Shown in pieces: positions 1-5,975 of a DNA stretch of 6,687 bases. Position 1 is the stretch's first letter. Each line of letters starts with the position of its first letter. The position numbers and the translations under genes were made by a program. Source of the stretch: Dehalococcoidales bacterium. GTDB lineage: Bacteria > Chloroflexota > Dehalococcoidia > Dehalococcoidales > UBA5627. The stretch lies in contig JAAYAZ010000165.1 of assembly GCA_012719115.1 (NCBI GenBank), forward strand, positions 1 through 6,687, read 5' to 3'. The notes under the pieces are model-generated. The model had not been told where the DNA came from. It did not search any database and saw only the letters and a list, made by a program, of their open reading frames with translations.

Positions 1-96
1 ATTGCCGAGGTCAGCAAAGACCTCGGAGAGGCAATGCCCGGAATCGAAATCAAACAGATACCCGAAGACCAGCTGTTAGCATCGAGAGGATGGTAG
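1..96 (+). CDS. C-terminal end of an unidentified protein (5' partial)
   Basis: An open frame runs in from the left edge and ends at a TAG at 94-96, giving 31 residues that finish in LLASRGW. The piece includes the stretch PGIEIKQIPEDQ and is hydrophilic, with no membrane segment. It ends 19 bases before the TTG of the next gene on the same strand, so the two could be cotranscribed. I do not recognise the protein from so short a tail, and no function is proposed. Only the stop codon, the open frame and the spacing support it as a gene end. Confidence 0.6.
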   Translation: MAEVSKDLGEAMPGIEIKQIPEDQLLASRGW

Positions 97-101
97 AAAT
101 T

Positions 102-109
102 AGGGGAGG
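102..109 (+). promoter_or_regulatory. Ribosome binding site fixing the TTG start of the R3H ATPase
   Basis: AGGGGAGG lies six bases before the TTG at 116. This strong purine-rich site at ideal spacing is the main reason for accepting a TTG start. Confidence 0.7.
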
Positions 110-115
110 GAAATT

Positions 116-1654
116 TTGCCAAAGGTAACTGATGAAGAGCTTAACGCTCTTCTGGAGATTCTGCCTCCGCACATACGTCAACCTTTACAGCAACAGGAAG
201 ACATAAACGCCCTGCTGGAAATCGTACTTGACCTGGGTCGTTTCCCCGAAGCGCGCTTCCCAAACCGTGATATATGCCTCAGCAATCAGGAAGTAACTCA
301 GGAAGATATCGATTATGTTACGTCGAGAATAGGCAATTTCGGAGACGATAACCGTGCCGGCATTGAGCGCACTCTGCATCGTATTTCGGCTATACGCAAC
401 CGTAAGGGGAAGATTGTGGGCTTAAGTTGCCGTGCCGGACGCGCTGTATTCGGTACTATAAAAATCATCGAAGACCTGGTGCAATCCGATAAAAGTGTTT
501 TACTATTGGGACGCCCCGGCATCGGAAAGACTACCATGCTACGCGAAGCGGCACGTGTGCTTTCCGGCGATATGAATAAACGCGTCGTAATAGTGGATAC
601 ATCCAATGAAATCGCCGGTGACGGAGATATTCCGCACCCGGCCATCGGACGTTCACGCCGTATGCAGGTAATTACACCCAATATGCAGCATGCTGTAATG
701 ATTGAGGCAGTGGAAAACCATATGCCGGAAGTAGTTATCATCGATGAAATAGGCACTGAACTGGAAGCACAGGCAGCAAGGACGATTGCCGAGCGCGGTG
801 TTCAGCTTATCGGGACGGCACACGGCAATACGCTTGAGAACCTGATGCTAAACCCGACCCTTTCCGATCTGGTGGGCGGCATACAGGCGGTCACACTGGG
901 AGATGAAGAGGCAAAAAGGCGAGGTACCCAGAAGACTATATTGGAACGCAAATCCCCTCCGACCTTTAATATAGTAGTCGAGATACAGGACAGGTATCAG
1001 GTTGCCGTACACCCTGATGTCGGTGATTCTATCGATGCTCTGCTAAGGGGTTTTCCGGTAGCTACGGAAATACGTTCTTTGGACGAAAACGGTGATGTAG
1101 TTATAAAAAAAGAAGAGCCTTTAAATATAAAAGAAAAGCATTCCAAGGAAAAAGGCGAGGTTTCCGTTAGAAGACAGCCTTCCCCCAAACTCTATCCCTT
1201 CGGTATAAACCGCATCCGGCTGGAACAGGCTGCCAAGGACCTGCATATAGCTTTAAATATAGTGGATAATCTAAGAGATGCGGATATGATGATAACCTCC
1301 AAGACCTATTACCGCAACAGGCCTCAGAAAATACGCGATGCGGAATCGGCGAACCTGCCTGTATACGTTCTGCGCAAGCATACTCCGGTACAATTAAAAC
1401 AAATGCTGGCTACAATTCATCCGGCTGCTATTATAAATAAAAGTGAAGGCAGAGGGGATGCCCTGGGAATGGCTATTAAAGAAGCCGAAAAGGCAATCGA
1501 CATTGCCAGAGAAAGCGATGAAGTCATCGAGCTCAGCCCGCAGAGTGCCTACATCCGGCGCCTGCAGCACATTGTGGCCGAAAGAAATAACCTTTTATCC
1601 AAGAGCACCGGCAGAGAACCCAACCGGCGGGTAAGTATCTTTAAGGAATCCTGA
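116..1654 (+). CDS. SpoIIIAA/Ycf45-like AAA ATPase with C-terminal R3H domain
   Basis: The 512-residue protein is a P-loop ATPase of the SpoIIIAA/Ycf45 group with an R3H single-stranded nucleic-acid-binding domain. Visible elements are a helical N-terminus (1-75), Walker [10 protein letters not shown] (132-140), the [10 protein letters not shown] stretch (161-170), Walker B VVIIDEIG (206-213) and a TAHGN sensor-like motif (234-238). A charged linker (about 325-355) follows, then a second domain starting YPFGINR (360-366), and last the R3H motif R481-x3-H485. The start is TTG with a strong ribosome site. There is no signal peptide or membrane segment, so it should be cytosolic. SpoIIIAA itself acts in endospore engulfment channels, but this long R3H form is known from non-sporulating bacteria and plastids, where its role is unclear. 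tmk follows after two bases, which suggests a shared transcript. The family assignment is firm; the cellular function is not. Confidence 0.88.
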   Translation: MPKVTDEELNALLEILPPHIRQPLQQQEDINALLEIVLDLGRFPEARFPNRDICLSNQEVTQEDIDYVTSRIGNFGDDNRAGIERTLHRISAIRNRKGKIVGLSCRAGRAVFGTIKIIEDLVQSDKSVLLLGRPGIGKTTMLREAARVLSGDMNKRVVIVDTSNEIAGDGDIPHPAIGRSRRMQVITPNMQHAVMIEAVENHMPEVVIIDEIGTELEAQAARTIAERGVQLIGTAHGNTLENLMLNPTLSDLVGGIQAVTLGDEEAKRRGTQKTILERKSPPTFNIVVEIQDRYQVAVHPDVGDSIDALLRGFPVATEIRSLDENGDVVIKKEEPLNIKEKHSKEKGEVSVRRQPSPKLYPFGINRIRLEQAAKDLHIALNIVDNLRDADMMITSKTYYRNRPQKIRDAESANLPVYVLRKHTPVQLKQMLATIHPAAIINKSEGRGDALGMAIKEAEKAIDIARESDEVIELSPQSAYIRRLQHIVAERNNLLSKSTGREPNRRVSIFKES

Positions 1655-1656
1655 TT

Positions 1657-2379
1657 ATGTCTTTATTCATTACATTCGAAGGTTGTGAGGGAAGCGGAAA
1701 AAGCTTCCAATCGAACGTTCTTCATAAACTGCTTACCCGAGACGAAATACCGGCGATTCAGACCAGAGAACCGGGCGGCACCCCGCTGGGAGAGGATATT
1801 ACAAAGTGCCTCAAGTGGCAGACATCACCCATCTCTCCCCTTTCCGAGTTGCTGCTTTTTAACGCTTCACGCAGTCATCTGGTTGAAACCGTTATAAATC
1901 CGGCGCTTCAAGAAGGTAAAGTAGTCATCTGCGACCGCTTTACGGATTCTACCGTGGTTTACCAGGGGTTCGGGCGGGAGCTTGATATGCAAACGGTCGA
2001 AATGGTAAATAATTTGGCTACCGGTGGATTAAAACCCGACCTGACAATACTTATGGATATTCTGCCCGGTGTGGGACTGGCTCGAAAACGCGGGCAAAAA
2101 CGCGACCGCTTCGAAAAAGAAAGCCTCACATTCCATAACCGGATACGCAAAGGTTATCTTGAACTGGCAGCTAAAGAGCCGGATAGGTGGCTGGTAATCG
2201 ATGCTTCTAAAAACAAAGAGGACATTGCTCGTGAAATCTGGCAAAAGGTACGCCAGTTATTAAATAAAAGAAATGGGGCAGAAATCGAGATCGAGGACAA
2301 CTATTCTTCTGAAGGAACCGGAGAGTCTACACCTGATACTACAGCAGATAAAGATATGGGAGAAAAGACGGTGGAATGA
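1657..2379 (+). CDS. tmk: Thymidylate kinase (dTMP kinase)
   Basis: This enzyme phosphorylates dTMP to dTDP with ATP in the cytosol, an essential step in dTTP supply. The 240 residues show the P-loop FEGCEGSGKS (7-16), the TREPGG substrate motif (36-41), the DRF motif at 93-95 (DRFTDST), and a LID region rich in Arg and Lys ending in RDRFE (149-153). PDRWLVIDA (175-183) is the typical C-terminal motif. With no Arg inside the P-loop and a basic LID, it resembles the E. coli-type (type II) enzymes. The ATG is preceded by AAGGA at good spacing. Typical family length is about 200-215 residues. Here a tail from about 207 to 240, rich in Glu, Asp, Ser and Thr, extends the protein and ends in the ATGA overlap with mnmA, implying translational coupling. 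Confidence 0.96.
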   Translation: MSLFITFEGCEGSGKSFQSNVLHKLLTRDEIPAIQTREPGGTPLGEDITKCLKWQTSPISPLSELLLFNASRSHLVETVINPALQEGKVVICDRFTDSTVVYQGFGRELDMQTVEMVNNLATGGLKPDLTILMDILPGVGLARKRGQKRDRFEKESLTFHNRIRKGYLELAAKEPDRWLVIDASKNKEDIAREIWQKVRQLLNKRNGAEIEIEDNYSSEGTGESTPDTTADKDMGEKTVE

Positions 2380-3416
2380 AAAGCATAGCTATCGCCTTGA
2401 GCGGTGGAGTCGATTCCGCTGTTGCCGCTCTACTGTTAAAAGACCGGGGGTATGATGTTTTCGGCATCACAATGTCTATTTCTGAATACACCAATAAAAA
2501 AATCGATACAGCCGCACAGATTGCAGAAAAACTTAATATACCCCACCACGTGGTAGACCTCAAGACTGAATTCAGTAAAAAGATAATTCAGCCTTTCTGT
2601 CATAATTACGGAGTCGGTAAAACCCCCAACCCCTGTGTCCTTTGCAATTATTATATTAAGTTCAATGCCCTGCTGGAGAAAGCGAAAGAATATGGAGCGA
2701 GCCTTTTAGCAACCGGCCATTATGGGCGTATTCTAGAGACAGAAGAGGGATTTAAACTGTTAAAAGGAATCGATTCTGTTAAAGACCAGTCATATTTTCT
2801 CTATATGCTAAAACAGGAGCAGTTAAAATATTTACTTATGCCATTGGGCGGTTTATCAAAAGCAGAGGTAAAAAAAATCGCTGTCGGACTGGGAATCGAT
2901 ACCGTTATAGAACACGAAAGCCAGGACATTTGTTTTATTCCGAATAATGATTTTGATAAATTTATAAGTGAAAATGTAGATACGGAAAGTGGTAATATAC
3001 TCGATGTAGATGGAGAGATAATCGGAGAGCATCGCGGATTGGCTTATTATACCATCGGACAAAGACAGGGGCTCGGATTATCCGCTAGCGGCAGAAGATA
3101 TATCGTCAAACTCGACGCGGCAAATAATACTGTCATACTCGGTGAACGCGACCGGCTCTTTTTAACAAGGTTGCGTGCTGGCAACCTAACATGGATATCC
3201 GGGGACGTCCCCTCTCGAATGGAACAAATATCAGCCAAAATCCGTTACAGAGCTCCCCAGTCACCCGTTAAAATAAGACTTAACGATAACGACTGCGAAG
3301 TCGAATTCGAACAACCCCAGTGGGCAATAACTCCGGGACAATCTATAGTTTTTTACCGCGGGGATGAGGTGCTGGGGGGAGGAATAATCGAAACTCCTGA
3401 CGCGTTGATGAGTTAA
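2376..3416 (+). CDS. mnmA: tRNA-specific 2-thiouridylase MnmA
   Basis: MnmA activates the C2 of wobble uridine 34 in tRNA Lys, Glu and Gln with ATP and installs sulfur, giving s2U. The PP-loop SGGVDS is at 9-14, followed by TPNPCVLCN (83-91), ATGHYGR (112-118), DQSYFLYML (137-145), ESQDICFIP (181-189), and the central and C-terminal domains with TIGQRQGLG (226-234) and a closing beta barrel containing AKIRYRAPQ. The expected catalytic cysteines are C90 and C186. C87 occupies the place that is Asp in the E. coli enzyme (NPDxxC), so three cysteines can meet at the active site. At 346 residues it is slightly shorter than E. coli MnmA, with a compact loop near residues 34-45. The start codon overlaps the tmk stop by four bases. 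No sulfur-relay partner gene is visible nearby. Confidence 0.95.
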   Translation: MKSIAIALSGGVDSAVAALLLKDRGYDVFGITMSISEYTNKKIDTAAQIAEKLNIPHHVVDLKTEFSKKIIQPFCHNYGVGKTPNPCVLCNYYIKFNALLEKAKEYGASLLATGHYGRILETEEGFKLLKGIDSVKDQSYFLYMLKQEQLKYLLMPLGGLSKAEVKKIAVGLGIDTVIEHESQDICFIPNNDFDKFISENVDTESGNILDVDGEIIGEHRGLAYYTIGQRQGLGLSASGRRYIVKLDAANNTVILGERDRLFLTRLRAGNLTWISGDVPSRMEQISAKIRYRAPQSPVKIRLNDNDCEVEFEQPQWAITPGQSIVFYRGDEVLGGGIIETPDALMS

Positions 3417-3460
3417 TACGGATATCTTATTACACTTTTAGTGCAAAAAACGGAAATAAA

Positions 3461-4183
3461 ATGTCGAATAATTTTGAACTGGACAAATGGTTGGACACAC
3501 TCCTTGAAAGCCTTGAAAATACTTTTGGCGACAGATTGCTGCTGGTGGCACTGGTAGGAAGCAGAGCAAGAGACGATTCAAATGCTGAAAGTGATGTGGA
3601 TATAAACGTTATTCTCGATAAAGTGACATCGGATGATATTACACTGTATCGTGATATTATTAACAACATGCCTGATAAATATTGTGCCTGCGGATACTTA
3701 GGCAGCCTTGATGAAATCAGAATATGGCCGAGATACGACCTGGTGTCTTTTCACTACGGCAGCCGCATTTTATATGGAAATGCAAACGATGTTATCGGTC
3801 CGATATCAGCTCTGGATATCCGCAACAATGCTATGGCTACTCTTACATATATCAATCATACCAGCAGACATGCCCTGATATATGATAAAGATTTCCTGCA
3901 ATCGGCAAATGCAATGAAGGAACTTTATAAATCAACCTTCTTTGTAATACAGGACTGGTATTTTTTGAAATACGGCAATTTTGTAGCCAGAAGAAAAGAA
4001 TTGCTCAAACGACATATCACAGCCCAGGACAGACTTGTTTTAAAACGCTATGAAAACTGGGAAGCAGATGAAAAATCAAGAACCGAAAATCCTCTGGATA
4101 CAATCAAGTTGTTAGAACGCTGGAGCAGCCAGATGTTATACAGGTTTTCGGTAATGCATATAAATACTGATTCATATAATTAA
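3461..4183 (+). CDS. MNT-type nucleotidyltransferase with helical C-terminal domain
   Basis: The 240-residue protein has a pol-beta-type nucleotidyltransferase core: GSRAR at 33-37, the metal-binding pair D45 and D47 in SDVDINV (44-50), and a likely third acidic residue D93 in RYDLVSF. Residues from about 115 on are predicted helical, as in stand-alone nucleotidyltransferases related to kanamycin nucleotidyltransferase, whose C-terminal bundle shares the HEPN-like fold. R178-x6-H185 (RKELLKRH) fits the Rx4-6H HEPN pattern, though this may be chance. It would transfer a nucleotide, probably AMP, to a small molecule or macromolecule; the substrate is unknown. It lies 44 bases after mnmA with only a weak GGAA ribosome site, and 73 bases before rnhB, so it looks inserted between two tighter gene blocks. 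A drug-resistance, toxin-antitoxin or housekeeping role cannot be chosen from sequence alone. Confidence 0.82.
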   Translation: MSNNFELDKWLDTLLESLENTFGDRLLLVALVGSRARDDSNAESDVDINVILDKVTSDDITLYRDIINNMPDKYCACGYLGSLDEIRIWPRYDLVSFHYGSRILYGNANDVIGPISALDIRNNAMATLTYINHTSRHALIYDKDFLQSANAMKELYKSTFFVIQDWYFLKYGNFVARRKELLKRHITAQDRLVLKRYENWEADEKSRTENPLDTIKLLERWSSQMLYRFSVMHINTDSYN

Positions 4184-4216
4184 CTATTTAATCTCGAGCA
4201 AATAATAATTGAAATA

Positions 4217-4224
4217 TGTATAAT
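4217..4224 (+). promoter_or_regulatory. Candidate -10 element upstream of rnhB
   Basis: A perfect TATAAT at 4219-4224, directly preceded by TG, lies in the gap before rnhB and would start transcription near 4231. No good -35 box stands 16-19 bases upstream. The region is AT-rich, so a chance match is possible. Confidence 0.35.
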
Positions 4225-4244
4225 AGACAGATTGCAATCTCCTG

Positions 4245-4250
4245 AAAGGA
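4245..4250 (+). promoter_or_regulatory. Ribosome binding site fixing the TTG start of rnhB
   Basis: AAAGGA ends six bases before the TTG at 4257. No in-frame ATG or GTG lies nearby ahead of the conserved GVDEAGRG motif, so this site decides the start. Confidence 0.65.
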
Positions 4251-4256
4251 TTTTTA

Positions 4257-4889
4257 TTGAAAGCTGTTTGTAAACCGACATTCGATGAAGAGCAGTTGCT
4301 GTCATCACAGGGGTTCTGCTACATAGCAGGTGTTGATGAAGCAGGACGCGGTTGTTTGGCAGGGCCTGTAGTAGCGGCGGCTGTTATTCTGCCTCCTGAT
4401 ACCAACGGAGACTGGACAGAGCAGATAATGGACAGCAAACTGCTCACTATGGAAAAACGGGAATATCTATATTCATTTATAAGTGATAACGCTGTCTCCT
4501 GCGGAATCGGTATTGTATCAAACGAAATTATAGATGTTGTAAACATCCTTCAGGCTACCAAAATGGCAATGAAGCAGGCTATAGAACAACTGAACCCGCA
4601 ACCGGACACTCTATTGATAGACTTCCTTAAATTACCCGAAGTATCTATTCCTCAGAAAGGTATCCCCCACGGAGACGGGTTATGCTTCTCGATTGCCTGC
4701 GCCTCTATTGTGGCAAAAGTATCCAGAGACAGGCTGATGAACGAAATGGATGAGTTGTACCCCGGGTATGGATTATGTAAACACAAAGGTTACTGGACCG
4801 CCGAACATATATCCTGCATCAACAAACTCGGACCCTGCCCCATCCACCGCCGCACCTTCCAGCCGATAAAAGGAATGTATCTGCGTTGA
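4257..4889 (+). CDS. rnhB: Ribonuclease HII
   Basis: RNase HII cuts the RNA strand of RNA-DNA hybrids and nicks 5' to single ribonucleotides in DNA, starting ribonucleotide excision repair. The 210 residues carry GVDEAGRG (25-32) with metal ligands D27 and E28. The third ligand is D122 in LLIDFLKLP, and the fourth is D140 in PHGDGLCFS, spaced 18 residues from D122 as in E. coli (D108 and D126). The conserved [11 protein letters not shown] (149-159) and HKGYWTAEH (176-184) follow. The usual Gly after the third Asp is Phe here, probably a lineage variant, since all four acidic ligands remain. Length is normal. The start is TTG. The stop overlaps the TTG of the YraN gene as TTGA, a pairing of rnhB and yraN that is common in bacteria. 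Confidence 0.95.
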   Translation: MKAVCKPTFDEEQLLSSQGFCYIAGVDEAGRGCLAGPVVAAAVILPPDTNGDWTEQIMDSKLLTMEKREYLYSFISDNAVSCGIGIVSNEIIDVVNILQATKMAMKQAIEQLNPQPDTLLIDFLKLPEVSIPQKGIPHGDGLCFSIACASIVAKVSRDRLMNEMDELYPGYGLCKHKGYWTAEHISCINKLGPCPIHRRTFQPIKGMYLR

Positions 4890-5254
4890 AACTGTCGCGT
4901 AAAGAAGTCGGCAAACTGGGAGAAACCCTTGCCGCAGAATACCTCAAAAACAACGGGCTGGGTATTATAGAAATCAATTACCGCTGCCCCTGCGGGGAAA
5001 TCGATATCATCGCACAGGAAAATGATTACATCGTATTTACGGAAGTTCGCACCAAGACCGGAAACCTGTTCGGCACACCTGAGGAATCTATATCACAAAT
5101 CAAGAAAAAGCACCTGATTGAAACCGCCTATACCTATCTTGATGAAAAAGATAAACTGGAATCAAACTGGCGGATTGACTTCATAGCCGTAGAGTTGGAC
5201 CACAATAGTAAACCCACACGAATCGAGCACTACAGGGATGCGGTGGAGGGATGA
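4886..5254 (+). CDS. yraN: YraN/UPF0102 family protein, nuclease-like fold
   Basis: This 122-residue protein belongs to UPF0102, whose fold resembles PD-(D/E)xK nucleases and Holliday-junction resolvases; no activity is firmly established for the family. The N-terminal [12 protein letters not shown] (9-20) matches the family's GxxGExxAxxYL motif. The nuclease-like core is GEIDIIA (37-43) with D40, then FTEVRTKTG (51-59), where E53 and R55 stand in for the E-x-K pair; Arg at that spot occurs in many relatives. WRIDFIAVE (95-103) is the usual last strand. Two cysteines (C34, C36) sit in YRCPCGEID. Translation starts at a TTG inside the rnhB stop (TTGA), with AAAGGA at 4869-4874 as ribosome site, so it is probably coupled to rnhB. 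Length is typical. It is the last gene before the repeat-filled gap. Confidence 0.92.
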   Translation: MKLSRKEVGKLGETLAAEYLKNNGLGIIEINYRCPCGEIDIIAQENDYIVFTEVRTKTGNLFGTPEESISQIKKKHLIETAYTYLDEKDKLESNWRIDFIAVELDHNSKPTRIEHYRDAVEG

Positions 5255-5307
5255 CACATTCAAGCCGTTTGCCGTTAGCAGATATGACACACAAGCTATG
5301 GTATCTG

Positions 5308-5400
5308 CCCTCTTTGGAAAAGAGGGAATGAGGGAGATTTGCTGCGGGTTGCTCCATTGATTCCGGTAACCTGTAAAATCCCTCTTAATCTCCCTTTTCG
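5308..5400. repeat. Inverted pair of purine/pyrimidine-rich repeat
   Basis: CCCTCTTT (5308-5315) and AAAGAGGG (5319-5326) form a perfect 8-base stem with a GGA loop. On a larger scale 5316-5340 and 5376-5400 are imperfect inverted repeats (18 of 25 positions pair) around a 35-base spacer; the best block is AGGGAGATT/AATCTCCCT. They look like decayed head-to-head copies of an interspersed repeat rich in CCCTT/AAGGG. No run of T follows the hairpin, so it is not a standard intrinsic terminator, though it lies 53 bases after the yraN stop. Confidence 0.6.
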
Positions 5401-5447
5401 AAAGGAAGAGAATCGCGGAGTGCTTCTTCCTGCCCCTATTTACAGTT

Positions 5448-5484
5448 GTCGTTGAGAGGATGCCGCAGGCAGACAAAGCAATCT
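5448..5484 (+). repeat. AAGCAATCT-ended palindromic repeat, copy 1
   Basis: This 37-base unit differs from the unit at 5976-6012 at only four positions. It has the form GTCNTTGNGAGGA, a GCCGCAGGC core, then AAGCAATCT. I recall close relatives of this repeat in many bacterial genomes, where it behaves like a REP-type interspersed element. It lacks the CAATCTAATTACC tail that follows copies 2 and 4. Confidence 0.7.
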
Positions 5485-5515
5485 TTCTCGAATAGACCGC
5501 ATGACAAATAAAATC

Positions 5516-5590
5516 GTCGTTGCGATTTTTTCCGAAGGAAAAGCGAAGCAATCTCTCCGATACAATCTAATTACCCGCTAAGCATATATA
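5516..5590 (+). repeat. AAGCAATCT-ended palindromic repeat, copy 2 with tail
   Basis: The unit starts GTCGTTGCGA and ends CGAAGCAATCTCT (5544-5556). Its core can fold as TTTTCC-GAA-GGAAAA. The tail from 5557 on (CAATCTAATTACCCGCTA and beyond) is nearly identical to the tail of the copy at 5976-6047, with one inserted base and a few substitutions. The tail therefore belongs to the element and is not just flanking DNA. Confidence 0.7.
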
Positions 5591-5600
5591 TATTAATAAA

Positions 5601-5691
5601 GCGTAGCCCTGACTATATTGAACGATAGAGATTGCTTCGTGGTTCGACAGGCTCACCATGAACGGATTTATTAGGACTCCTTGCAATGGCA
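5601..5691 (-). repeat. AAGCAATCT-ended palindromic repeat, copy 3, inverted, with nested repeat
   Basis: Read on the minus strand, this copy begins GCCATTGCAAGGAG (from 5690), ends CGAAGCAATCTCT (5639-5627) and continues into a degenerate tail to 5601. AGAGATTGCTTCG here is the exact inverse of 5544-5556. The middle (5641-5665) carries a different short motif, GGTTCGACAGGCTCACC followed by ATGAACGG, itself a familiar interspersed repeat with GTTC/GAAC ends. One repeat therefore seems to be nested in another. Confidence 0.6.
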
Positions 5692-5698
5692 AATAAAA

Positions 5699-5771
5699 AC
5701 GTAGGGACGACCAATGGTCGTCCGCCTTTATGTTACCGTACCTGGCGGACGGGCAATGCCCGTCCCTACGT
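5699..5771. repeat. Nested double palindrome
   Basis: The outer arms ACGTAGGGACG (5699-5709) and CGTCCCTACGT (5761-5771) are perfect inverted repeats, and GTCCGCC (5720-5726) pairs with GGCGGAC (5744-5750). Each half is also a palindrome by itself: GGACGACCA-A-TGGTCGTCC (5705-5723) and GGACGGGCA-A-TGCCCGTCC (5747-5765). The segment can thus fold as one long hairpin or two 9-base-pair hairpins around a 17-base spacer. It resembles a non-autonomous palindromic element (REP/BIME or MITE-like). No target-site duplication is evident. Confidence 0.75.
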
Positions 5772-5787
5772 GGTTAACAATAAAATT

Positions 5788-5824
5788 GTCATTCAGATCC
5801 CGATTTATCGGGAGAAGAATCCGG
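5788..5824 (+). repeat. GTCATTC...GAAGAATC hairpin repeat
   Basis: GTCATTCAGA is followed by the perfect stem TCCCGAT-TT-ATCGGGA (5798-5813) and then GAAGAATCCGGGG. I recall this scheme (GTCATTCTGAG, stem, GAAGAATC) as a common interspersed repeat. The stem core recurs at 5921-5935. Confidence 0.55.
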
Positions 5825-5893
5825 GGGGTGGGGAGAAATAGCACAAAGGCATCTGCGGCATCAAGTGGTAATACCTTAATACCCACCCCGGAT
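5819..5893. repeat. Segment bounded by G-rich/C-rich inverted repeats
   Basis: ATCCGGGGGGTGGG (5819-5832) pairs with CCCACCCCGGAT (5882-5893) over 12 base pairs with a two-base bulge, enclosing 49 bases. Near the right arm TAATACC occurs twice (5869-5875 and 5877-5883). No open frame of note lies inside. It overlaps the end of the preceding GAAGAATC repeat by a few bases. Confidence 0.5.
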
Positions 5894-5900
5894 ATTAAGT

Positions 5901-5915
5901 TTTCGCTTGGCGAAA
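5901..5915. repeat. Short hairpin TTTCGC-TTG-GCGAAA
   Basis: A perfect 6-base-pair stem with a 3-base loop lies between the G-rich bounded segment and the next repeat. It lacks a T-run on either side long enough for an intrinsic terminator. Confidence 0.4.
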
Positions 5916-5920
5916 CAAAA

Positions 5921-5967
5921 TCCCGATTTATCGGGGCTTCGTTCGACCACCACGAACTCAATATGAC
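5921..5967 (-). repeat. GTCAT...GAAG hairpin repeat, inverted copy
   Basis: On the minus strand this reads GTCATATTGAG from 5967, then a stem region, then GAACGAAG, ending with the CCCGATAAATCGGGA stem. The stem TCCCGATTTATCGGG is identical over 15 bases to 5798-5812. A second stem GTTCG/CGAAC (5941-5945, 5953-5957) encloses seven bases. It faces the copy at 5788-5824. Confidence 0.5.
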
Positions 5968-5975
5968 AGTAAAAT

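Noticed and set aside
313..756. Open frame of 147 codons on the - strand inside the ATPase gene
   Set aside because: It lies opposite the Walker A and Walker B motifs of a well-supported gene and is a shadow frame.
3405..3433. Possible promoter before the nucleotidyltransferase gene (TTGATG, 17 bases, TATTAC)
   Set aside because: Each hexamer matches only four of six positions and the -35 lies in mnmA coding sequence. This is not enough to call.
3435..3445. Small stem CACT-TTT-AGTG after mnmA
   Set aside because: Four base pairs with no following T-run is too weak for a terminator.
5308..5326. Hairpin after yraN as an intrinsic terminator
   Set aside because: The 8-base stem is good, but no T-run follows on either strand. 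It fits better as part of the inverted repeat pair.
5162..5551. Open frame of 129 codons on the - strand overlapping the end of yraN
   Set aside because: It overlaps conserved coding sequence of yraN on the other strand and then runs through degenerate repeats, with no protein-family features.
5840..5890. Resemblance of GGTAATACC and nearby bases to part of a TPP riboswitch
   Set aside because: The conserved CTGAGA and ACCTGAT motifs are absent, and the segment is bounded by G-rich inverted repeats. The likeness is superficial.
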